Origin: Cellulomonas telluris
GTDB lineage: Bacteria; Actinomycetota; Actinomycetes; Actinomycetales; Cellulomonadaceae
DNA length: 64,000 bases
Direction: 5' to 3'
Assembly (NCBI RefSeq): GCF_004886325.1
Contig: NZ_QXFN01000002.1
Coordinates: 682,001 to 746,000 of the forward strand
Below, in pieces: positions 57,661-64,000 of this stretch; positions within the stretch are counted from its first letter, which is position 1; every line of letters starts with the position of its first letter. A program made the position numbers and the translations under genes. The notes under the pieces were generated by a model that worked only from the letters and a program-made list of their open reading frames with translations, searched no databases and was not told where the DNA came from.

Positions 57661-58707
57661 TCAGGTGCTCTCGCGGACGATGAGGCGCGTCGCGAGCATG
57701 CGGGAGACGGCCTCGCGCCCCTCGACCAGGTCGAGGACGAGGTCGACCATGACGCGCGAGATCTCGTCGAACGGCTGGCGCATGGTCGTCAGCGGCGGCT
57801 CGAGGGACTCGGCGAGGCCGGAGTCGTCGAAGCCGCCGACCGCGACGTCGCCGGGGACCGTGCGCCCGGCCCGTCGCAGCGTCGCCATCGCGCCGGACGC
57901 CATCCTGTCGGAGGCGGCGAAGACCGCGTCGATGTCGGGGGCCCGCTCGAGGAGCACCGCCATCGCCGCGGCACCGGACTCCGTCGAGTAGTCGCCCTCC
58001 TCCACGAGGAGCGGGTCGAAGGCGTCGCCGAGCTCCTCGCGGTAGCCGACGAACCGGTACCGCCCGCCACCGGTGTCGGAGGGGCCGGTGATCATCGCGA
58101 TGCGCCGGCGGCCGCGCTCCTTGAGGTGGCGCGTCATCGTGCGTGCCGAGCCGACCTCGTCGACCGACACGACCGTGAGGTCGTCGCTGTGGCCGAGGGG
58201 GATGCCGCACGCCACGGTGGGGATGCGCGCCTCGAGCAGCATGTCGACCATCGGCTCGCTCTCGTGCGAGGAGATGAGCAGGACCCCGTCGACGTGGCCC
58301 GCCGTGACGAACTGCGTGACGTTGCGGCGCTCGGCCTCGGAGCCCGCGACGAGCAGGACCGGGGTGAGCTGCCGCTGCGACAGCGCCTGGGCGGCCCCGC
58401 GCAGCAGGATCGAGAAGGTCGGGTCGGTGAACAGCTGGTGCTGCGGCTCGGTGAGCAGGAACGCGAGGGAGTTGGCCCGTCCGGTGGCGAGCGAGCGCGC
58501 GTGCTGGTTGGCCTGGTAGCCCGTGTCGCGGATGGCGTGCTCGACCGCCTCGCGCGCGGCGGGGGACACCCAGTGCCCGCCGTTCATGACGCGCGAGACC
58601 GTTCCGCGCGAGACGCCGGCGGCGGCCGCGACGTCCCGGATCGTCGGACGCCGACGTCCCGCCACGTGCGCCGTGACGGGCGGTCCTGCGGGCGTGGCGC
58701 TCTCCAC
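57661..58707 (-). CDS. LacI-family transcriptional regulator
   Basis: 348 residues with start taken at a GTG 8 nt after a minus-strand TACCCT. The helix-turn-helix TIRDVAAAAGVSRGTVSRVMNG lies near residues 22-43. A periplasmic-binding-type sugar domain follows (LLVAGSEAERRNVTQFVTAGHVDGVLLIS..., VGGFDDSGLAESLEPPLTTM). It should repress the divergent GH42/ABC operon and respond to an oligosaccharide. Two near-identical palindromes fit its operators. A longer in-frame start (58812) exists but lacks homology-like sequence. Confidence 0.88.
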   Translation of the reverse strand: MESATPAGPPVTAHVAGRRRPTIRDVAAAAGVSRGTVSRVMNGGHWVSPAAREAVEHAIRDTGYQANQHARSLATGRANSLAFLLTEPQHQLFTDPTFSILLRGAAQALSQRQLTPVLLVAGSEAERRNVTQFVTAGHVDGVLLISSHESEPMVDMLLEARIPTVACGIPLGHSDDLTVVSVDEVGSARTMTRHLKERGRRRIAMITGPSDTGGGRYRFVGYREELGDAFDPLLVEEGDYSTESGAAAMAVLLERAPDIDAVFAASDRMASGAMATLRRAGRTVPGDVAVGGFDDSGLAESLEPPLTTMRQPFDEISRVMVDLVLDLVEGREAVSRMLATRLIVREST

Positions 58708-58715
58708 GAGGGTCG

Positions 58716-58721
58716 AGGGTA
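58716..58721 (-). promoter_or_regulatory. Candidate -10 for the LacI regulator gene
   Basis: TACCCT on the minus strand, 8 nt before the GTG at 58707. Confidence 0.4.
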
Positions 58722-58841
58722 ACGCCGTCGACGTCCGCGCCGGGACGCGCGGGTCCCGCCCGGACGCGGCGGGGCGCGGCACGTGGGGGTCACGAACGGC
58801 ACGTGCGGTCACGCCCGCCGCGACCGGATCACCCGGACGTG

Positions 58842-58857
58842 CTGTGACCGGTCACAG
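58842..58857. promoter_or_regulatory. LacI-type operator O1
   Basis: CTGTGACCGGTCACAG, a perfect 16-bp palindrome with the central CG common to LacI-family sites. Confidence 0.7.
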
Positions 58858-58876
58858 TTGGATCACGAAACGGTTC

Positions 58877-58890
58877 TGGGATCGTTCCCA
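58877..58890. promoter_or_regulatory. CebR/CelR-like operator
   Basis: TGGGATCGTTCCCA agrees at 12 of 14 positions with the cellobiose-regulator consensus TGGGAGCGCTCCCA of Streptomyces CebR and Thermobifida CelR. It sits between O1 and O2. Confidence 0.5.
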
Positions 58891-58909
58891 CCGTCTGACT
58901 GCGTCGGGA

Positions 58910-58925
58910 CCGTGACCGGTCACAG
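58910..58925. promoter_or_regulatory. LacI-type operator O2 in the promoter spacer
   Basis: CCGTGACCGGTCACAG, one base from O1; centre-to-centre distance 68 bp. It lies directly before the -10 TACTGT, so binding would block polymerase. Confidence 0.7.
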
Positions 58926-58926
58926 G

Positions 58927-58932
58927 TACTGT
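58927..58932 (+). promoter_or_regulatory. Candidate -10 of the GH42 operon
   Basis: TACTGT, about 55 bp before the GH42 ATG and abutting operator O2. Confidence 0.5.
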
Positions 58933-58986
58933 CGTCCGCCTCAGCACCACCCGGCGCCGCCGCGGCGCCCGACCCGACGGAGTGTC

Positions 58987-61005
58987 ATGACGGCCCACCC
59001 CTGGCCCCTGCTCGACGGCATCGCCTACGGCGGTGACTACAACCCGGAGCAGTGGTCCCGCGACGTCTGGGACGAGGACGTCGCGCTCATGCGCAAGGCG
59101 GGCGTCAACCTCGTCAGCGTCGGCATCTTCTCGTGGGCGATGCTCGAGCCCCGCGAGGGCGAGTTCGACTTCTCCTGGCTCGACGAGCTGCTCGACCTGC
59201 TGCACGCGAACGGCGTCGCGGTCGACCTCGGCACGCCCACGGCGGCGCCGCCCGCGTGGTTCTACGCGACGTACCCCGACGCGCGCGTGGTGACCGCCGA
59301 CGGCACGGTGCTCGGGTTCGGGTCCCGCGGCATGGTGTCCCACTCCGCGCCGGAGTACCGCACGGCCATCGCGCGGGTCGCCGGCGAGCTCGCCCGCCGG
59401 TACGCGGAGCACCCCGCCGTCGTCCTGTGGCACGTGCACAACGAGTACGGCGCCCCGGTGTCGGACGACTTCTCGCCGCGCGCGGTCGCCGCGTGGCGGG
59501 AGTGGCTGCGCGAGCGGTACGGCTCGCTCGACGCGCTGAACGCCGCGTGGGGCACCGCGTTCTGGGGCCAGGTCGTCCGCGAGTGGGACCACGTCGTGGC
59601 ACCGGCGGCGACGGCGTCGATCGCGAACCCGTCGACCAAGCTCGACTGGGCGCGGTTCACCGACGAGCAGCTGCGGGCGTGCTTCCGCATCGAGCGCGAC
59701 GCGATCCGCGCGCACGCCACGCAGCCGGTGACGACCAACTTCATGGCGCACCAGAACTACAACACCGACCTGTGGCGCTGGGCGCAGGAGGTGGACGTCG
59801 TCTCGGACGACCACTACCTGTGGTCGCCGGACCCCGACGCGCACGTCGGGCTCGCGCTGTCGGCCGACCTCACGCGCTCGGTCGCGGGCGGGCGCCCGTG
59901 GATGCTCATGGAGCACTCGACCTCGGCCGTGAACTGGCAGGGGCGCAACATCGCCAAGCGCCCGGGCGAGATGCACCGCAACGCGTTCACGCACCTCGGG
60001 CGCGGTGCCGACGCGATCATGTTCTTCCAGTGGCGGGCCTCGCGGTCCGGCGCCGAGAAGTTCCACTCCGCGATGCTGCCGCACGCCGGCGCGTCGTCCC
60101 GCGTGTTCCGCGAGGTGGTCGACCTCGGCGCCCGCCTCGCCGCGGTCGAGGAGCTGCGCGGCACGCAGGTCCGGGCCGACGTCGCCGTGCTCTACGACTG
60201 GGAGTCGCTCTGGGCCCAGGACCTCGAGTGGCGCCCCTCGGACGCGCTCGGGTTCCGCGAGCGCGTGCGGGCGTACTACGAGCGGCTGTGGCGCGACGGC
60301 GTGACGGTCGACCTCGCCCACCCCGAGCACGACCTGTCCCGCTACCGCCTCGTCGTGGCGCCCGCGTCCTACCTGCTCACGCAGGCGGCGGCGGCCAACC
60401 TCACCGCGTACGTCGAGGCCGGCGGGACGCTGCTCGTCTCCTGCTTCTCCGGCGTCGTCGACGAGCACGACGCCGTGCACGTCGGGGGCTTCGGCGCCCC
60501 GCTGCGCACGGCGCTCGGCGTCGCCGTCGAGGAGTTCCTGCCGATGCGCGAGGGTGAGACCTGCGCGGTCGACCTCGACGGCACCGAGGTCACCGCCGAC
60601 GTCTGGACCGAGGACGTCGTGCTGCACGGTGCCGAGGTGCGCGGCACCTACCGCGGCGGCCCGGCCGACGGCATGCCCGCGGTCACGCGGCACCGGCACG
60701 GGCAGGGGACCGGCTGGTACGTCAGCACCGCGCTCGGCGTCGACGCGCTCGCGCCCGTGCTGCGGGGCGTCTACGCCGACGCCGGCGTCGTGCCGCCCGG
60801 CCACCCCGAGGGCCTCGAGGTCGTGACGCGGCAGGGCGGGACGGCGGACTTCCACGTCGTCGTCAACCACCGCGCCGAGCCCGCCGAGCTCGCCGCGAGC
60901 GGCACCGAGCTGCTCTCCGGCGCACCCGTCGACGGCACGTTCCGGGTGGGTCCCGGCGACGTGGCCGTGATCCGCACGCCCCGCGCGCAGGGGGGTGGTC
61001 GCTGA
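58987..61005 (+). CDS. GH42 beta-galactosidase
   Basis: 672 residues, normal for the family. The TIM barrel begins IAYGGDYNPEQWSRDVW. The acid/base Glu is about 153 in VHNEYGAPV, and the nucleophile Glu is about 309 in LMEHSTSAVNWQ. Trimerisation and C-terminal beta domains follow. No signal peptide, so it works on imported oligosaccharides, probably galacto-oligosaccharides or arabinogalactan fragments. First gene of an operon with a sugar ABC importer; GGAG lies 5 nt above the ATG. Confidence 0.95.
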   Translation: MTAHPWPLLDGIAYGGDYNPEQWSRDVWDEDVALMRKAGVNLVSVGIFSWAMLEPREGEFDFSWLDELLDLLHANGVAVDLGTPTAAPPAWFYATYPDARVVTADGTVLGFGSRGMVSHSAPEYRTAIARVAGELARRYAEHPAVVLWHVHNEYGAPVSDDFSPRAVAAWREWLRERYGSLDALNAAWGTAFWGQVVREWDHVVAPAATASIANPSTKLDWARFTDEQLRACFRIERDAIRAHATQPVTTNFMAHQNYNTDLWRWAQEVDVVSDDHYLWSPDPDAHVGLALSADLTRSVAGGRPWMLMEHSTSAVNWQGRNIAKRPGEMHRNAFTHLGRGADAIMFFQWRASRSGAEKFHSAMLPHAGASSRVFREVVDLGARLAAVEELRGTQVRADVAVLYDWESLWAQDLEWRPSDALGFRERVRAYYERLWRDGVTVDLAHPEHDLSRYRLVVAPASYLLTQAAAANLTAYVEAGGTLLVSCFSGVVDEHDAVHVGGFGAPLRTALGVAVEEFLPMREGETCAVDLDGTEVTADVWTEDVVLHGAEVRGTYRGGPADGMPAVTRHRHGQGTGWYVSTALGVDALAPVLRGVYADAGVVPPGHPEGLEVVTRQGGTADFHVVVNHRAEPAELAASGTELLSGAPVDGTFRVGPGDVAVIRTPRAQGGGR

Positions 61006-61027
61006 CCGCGCACCGCCCCGGGTGCCG

Positions 61028-61060
61028 GCCGCCCCTCCCGTCGAACCCGACGGGTCGGCC
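61028..61060 (+). terminator. Compound hairpin between GH42 and binding-protein genes
   Basis: Inner stem CCCGTCG/CGACGGG (61037-61054) and outer GGCCG/CGGCC. Possibly a partial terminator or an mRNA-stabilising structure in the 137-bp gap. Confidence 0.35.
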
Positions 61061-61142
61061 GCGCACCTCGCACCCCCACCAGGTCGCAGCGTCGCGATCC
61101 CGTACGAGACGCGCGCGGCGGCCCAACCCGGAAGGAAGACAG

Positions 61143-62396
61143 ATGCGCAAGCACATCGCGCTCGGCGTCGCCGTGGTGACGTCGGCCGCCCTCCTGGCCG
61201 CGTGCAGCGGCGGCGACCCCGCACCGGCGACGACCGAGGGCTCGTCCGCGGGCGCCGGCGACGGCGCGGGCACCGAGCTCGTGGTCTGGTCCGACGCGGA
61301 GCGCGCGGAGGCCATCAAGAACGCCGCGGCCGACTTCGAGGAGGACACCGGGGCGACCGTCACGGTCGTGCAGAAGAACTTCGAGGACCTGCGCGCCGAC
61401 TTCCTCGCGCAGGTGCCGACGGGCGAGGGCCCGGACATCACCGTCGGCGCGCACGACTGGCTCGGCGAGTTCGTCGAGTCGGGCGTCGTCGACACGATCG
61501 ACATCGGCGACCGCGCGGGCGACTTCGAGCAGGTCACGCTCGACGCGCTGACCTACGACGGCCAGCTGTACGCGCTGCCGTACGCGCAGGAGTCCGTGGC
61601 GCTGATCCAGAACGTGGGTCTCGTCGGCTCCGAGCCGCCCGCCACCTGGGACGAGATGATCCAGATGGCGACGGACGCGGGCTTCGCGGAGCGCCCGTTC
61701 GTCCTCTACACCAACGGTGCCGAGGGCGACATGTACACGTCCTACGCGTTCCAGACGTCGTTCGGCGCCCCCGTCTTCGTGCAGGACGAGAGCGGCTCGT
61801 ACACGAGCGAGGTCGGCCTCGGCGGCGACGCCGGGCTCGCCTACGCGCAGTGGATCCACGCCAACGGCTCGGCCGGCACGGGGTACTTCACCGACACCGT
61901 GGACTACGACATCGGCAACGAGCTCTTCGCGACCGGCCAGTCGCCGTTCATCGTGCAGGGCCCGTGGACGATCCCGACCTACCAGGACGCGGGCATCGAG
62001 GTCGCGGTCAGCCCGGTGCCGTCGGCCGGCGGTCAGACGGCGTCCCCGTTCGTCGGCGTGCAGGGCTTCTACCTGTCCGCGCAGTCGTCGAACGCGCTGC
62101 TCGCGAACGAGTTCCTCGTCAACTACATGGCGACGGACGAGGCGCAGCAGGCCCTGTACGACGCCGACCCCCGCATCCCGGCGCTCACGAGCGTCGCGGA
62201 GCAGGTGTCGGACGACCCGGTCATCGCCGGCTTCCTCGCCTCGGCGCAGAACGGCGTCCCGATGCCGAACATCCCCGAGATGGGCGCCGTCTGGGAGTTC
62301 TGGAACCCGGCGCAGATCGCGCTGATCAACGGTGAGGACCCGACGTCCGTCTGGACGAGCATGGTCACCAACATCGAGGGCGCCATCGGCGGCTGA
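61143..62396 (+). CDS. Sugar ABC importer substrate-binding lipoprotein (MalE-like)
   Basis: 417 residues. MRKHIALGVAVVTSAALLAAC is a lipoprotein signal with lipobox LAAC. The mature protein has the family 1 solute-binding pattern: LVVWSDAERAEAIKNAAADFEEDTG, YALPYAQESVALIQN, PATWDEMIQMA, GQSPFIVQGPWTIPTY and VWEFWNPAQIALING. The closest group is maltose/maltodextrin-type receptors; with GH42 next door a galactosidic oligosaccharide is an alternative ligand. Strong GGAAGGAAG upstream. Confidence 0.93.
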   Translation: MRKHIALGVAVVTSAALLAACSGGDPAPATTEGSSAGAGDGAGTELVVWSDAERAEAIKNAAADFEEDTGATVTVVQKNFEDLRADFLAQVPTGEGPDITVGAHDWLGEFVESGVVDTIDIGDRAGDFEQVTLDALTYDGQLYALPYAQESVALIQNVGLVGSEPPATWDEMIQMATDAGFAERPFVLYTNGAEGDMYTSYAFQTSFGAPVFVQDESGSYTSEVGLGGDAGLAYAQWIHANGSAGTGYFTDTVDYDIGNELFATGQSPFIVQGPWTIPTYQDAGIEVAVSPVPSAGGQTASPFVGVQGFYLSAQSSNALLANEFLVNYMATDEAQQALYDADPRIPALTSVAEQVSDDPVIAGFLASAQNGVPMPNIPEMGAVWEFWNPAQIALINGEDPTSVWTSMVTNIEGAIGG

Positions 62397-62413
62397 CGCC
62401 CGCCGCCGCACCC

Positions 62414-62442
62414 GGGGTGGGGCGCGCACCGCGCCCCACCCC
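62414..62442 (+). terminator. 13-bp hairpin between malE-like and malF-like genes
   Basis: GGGGTGGGGCGCG (62414-62426) and its exact complement (62430-62442) around CAC. It probably protects or attenuates so that the receptor outnumbers the permease. Confidence 0.65.
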
Positions 62443-62474
62443 ACCCCCCTCCGCCACCCAGACGAGGAGTCCTG

Positions 62475-64000
62475 ATGTCCGTCGGCCTGCAGCGCGTCGA
62501 GCCCGCGCCGAGCCCCGCGCCGCCCGAGTCCCACGCCCGGGGCTGGACCGCGCCCGGCTGGGGCTTCGTCGTCAAGCTCCTGCTGATGATGGTCGTCAAC
62601 GCCGCGGGCGTCCTGGCGATCCTGTCCGCGTGGAACGCGGGCGCGTGGGTGATCCTCGGCGTGCTCGTCGCGCTGCTCGTGGCGGCCGACTGGGTCTACT
62701 TCTCCCGGCGCGCGCTGCCGCTGAAGTACCTGTTCCCGGGCCTCGTCTTCCTCGCGGCGTTCCAGATGTTCACGCTCGTGTACACGGGCTACGTCGCGTT
62801 CACGAACTACGGCACCGGCCACCTCGGCTCGATGCAGCAGGCCGTCGACGCGGCCCTCATCCAGGACGAGCAGCGCGCGGAGGGCTCCCCGACGTACCCG
62901 CTCGCGGTGCTGCGCGAGGGCGACACGCTCGGCTTCGCGATCAACGACGAGGGCGTCGTGCGGGTCGGCACGGCCGAGGAGCCGCTCGAGGCGGTCGGCG
63001 GCGCGGTCGTCGACGCCGACGGCGCCGTGACGCAGGTGCCGGGCTGGGAGGTCGTCCCGCGCGCGCAGCTGTTCAGCGACGCGGCGCTGCAGGAGCGCGT
63101 CGTCGCGCTGCGCGTGCCCGTCTCCGACGACGCGACCGAGGGGTCGATCCGCACGCGCGAGGGCGCGACCGGAGCGGTGTACACCTCGACGCTCGAGTGG
63201 GACCCGGCCGCCCGGACGATCACCGACACCGAGACGGGGGCCGTGTACTCGCCGGACGACCGCGGCAGCTTCGTCAGCGCGGACGGCGACCGCCTCGCGG
63301 CCGGCTGGTACGTCAACGTCGGCTTCGAGAACTTCGCCCGCGCGTTCACCGACGACCGCTACGCGGGGCCGCTGCTGCGGGTCGCGGCGTGGACGTTCGC
63401 GTTCGCGATCCTCACCGTGCTCACGAGCTTCGGGCTCGGCCTGCTGTTCGCGCTCGTCTACAACGACCCGCGCGTGCGCGGCCGCAAGGTGCTGCGGACC
63501 ATCTTCATCCTCCCGTACGCCTTCCCGGCGTTCATGTCCGCGCTGCTGTGGCGCGGCATGCTCAACGCCGAGTTCGGGGTCGTCAACGACTGGTTCTTCC
63601 TCGGCGCGAACATCAGCTGGCTGACCGACCCGTGGCTCGCCAAGCTCGCGATCCTCTGGGTCAACCTGTGGCTCAGCTACCCGTACTGGTTCCTCGTCAC
63701 CACCGGCGCGCTCCAGGGCCTGCCCGGCGACGTCATGGAGGCCGCCCGCGTCGACGGCGCCGGCCGCTGGCGCCAGTTCCGATCGATCACCCTGCCGCTG
63801 CTGCTGGTGGCGACGGCACCGCTGGCGATCGCGTCCTTCGCCTTCAACTTCAACAACTTCACGATCATCTACATGCTCACGGACGGCGGGCCCGCCTTCC
63901 CCGGCGCGAGCGTGCCCCTCGGGGCGACCGACATCCTCATCTCCGCGATCTACCAGATCTCCGGGGTGTCGGGCGGCCGCGCCGACTACGGCCTGGCCTC
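62475..64000 (+). CDS. Sugar ABC importer permease, MalF type with large periplasmic loop (3' end cut by window)
   Basis: 508 codons are present, with no stop before the window edge. Three N-terminal helices lead to an extracytoplasmic insert of about 150 residues (about 110-270), the counterpart of the MalF P2 loop that contacts the binding protein. The permease core follows, with the EAA motif EAARVDGAGRWRQFRSITLPLLL and FAFNFNNFTIIYMLTDGGP. Only MalF-type subunits carry this loop, which supports a maltose-like importer. The MalG partner should follow outside. ATG with GAGGAG upstream. Confidence 0.93.
   Translation, partial: MSVGLQRVEPAPSPAPPESHARGWTAPGWGFVVKLLLMMVVNAAGVLAILSAWNAGAWVILGVLVALLVAADWVYFSRRALPLKYLFPGLVFLAAFQMFTLVYTGYVAFTNYGTGHLGSMQQAVDAALIQDEQRAEGSPTYPLAVLREGDTLGFAINDEGVVRVGTAEEPLEAVGGAVVDADGAVTQVPGWEVVPRAQLFSDAALQERVVALRVPVSDDATEGSIRTREGATGAVYTSTLEWDPAARTITDTETGAVYSPDDRGSFVSADGDRLAAGWYVNVGFENFARAFTDDRYAGPLLRVAAWTFAFAILTVLTSFGLGLLFALVYNDPRVRGRKVLRTIFILPYAFPAFMSALLWRGMLNAEFGVVNDWFFLGANISWLTDPWLAKLAILWVNLWLSYPYWFLVTTGALQGLPGDVMEAARVDGAGRWRQFRSITLPLLLVATAPLAIASFAFNFNNFTIIYMLTDGGPAFPGASVPLGATDILISAIYQISGVSGGRADYGLA

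Overview
The window is about 64 kb of very GC-rich DNA with almost no non-coding space. GTG starts are common, NTGA start/stop overlaps are frequent, and many genes appear to be leaderless. It reads as the chromosome of a high-GC actinobacterium. A secreted protein ending in a family 2 carbohydrate-binding module, a GH42 beta-galactosidase operon and an AdhE fermentation enzyme suggest Cellulomonas or a close relative (Cellulomonadaceae); this placement is inference. I see no tRNA, rRNA, CRISPR array, insertion sequence, prophage or origin. The longest gap without a gene is about 280 bp.

Layout. 1-11.3 kb: end of folP, a PIG-V-type mannosyltransferase, a DUF3117 mini-protein, pepA, then the envelope-stress block O-methyltransferase / sigE / anti-sigma / htrA / tatB (same order as Rv1220c-Rv1224 of Mycobacterium tuberculosis), trpS, a 2H phosphoesterase and a YihY membrane protein. 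11.2-15.7 kb (minus): aminoglycoside phosphotransferase-like gene and the sdhCDAB operon. 15.9-35.2 kb: manC, an M20 amidohydrolase, a BMP-type nucleoside ABC importer with cdd, deoA, add and deoC, a secreted DUF6055-like/beta-helix/CBM2 protein, then (minus) a phosphopentomutase-type hexomutase and punA, then an LpdA-type quinone reductase. Together these form a deoxynucleoside uptake and catabolism island: import, deamination, phosphorolysis, mutase and aldolase steps are all present. 35.2-45.1 kb: NUDIX, accA3, maf, a YnfA protein, a VKOR protein, a DUF885 protein, accE, an unknown gene, accD5 and birA: the acyl-CoA carboxylase set with its biotin ligase. 45.2-57.6 kb: class III adenylate cyclase, SRAP protease, Bcr/CflA exporter, aminotransferase, two small envelope proteins, adhE, a serine hydrolase, a flotillin and a pterin dehydratase/glyoxalase fusion. 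57.7-64 kb: LacI regulator, GH42 beta-galactosidase, sugar-binding lipoprotein and a MalF-type permease cut by the window end.

The most unusual signal is a pair of 19-codon upstream ORFs (25812-25871 and 33621-33680). They have identical length, share the C-terminal peptide AHDRAGAP, and both overlap the next gene by ATGA. Other points worth a second look are an amidohydrolase frame that runs without a stop into the nucleoside-binding lipoprotein, apparent ATC and CTG start codons, a LacI promoter with twin operators around a CebR-like box, and a large inverted repeat beside an 11-run G tract at 38.5 kb.
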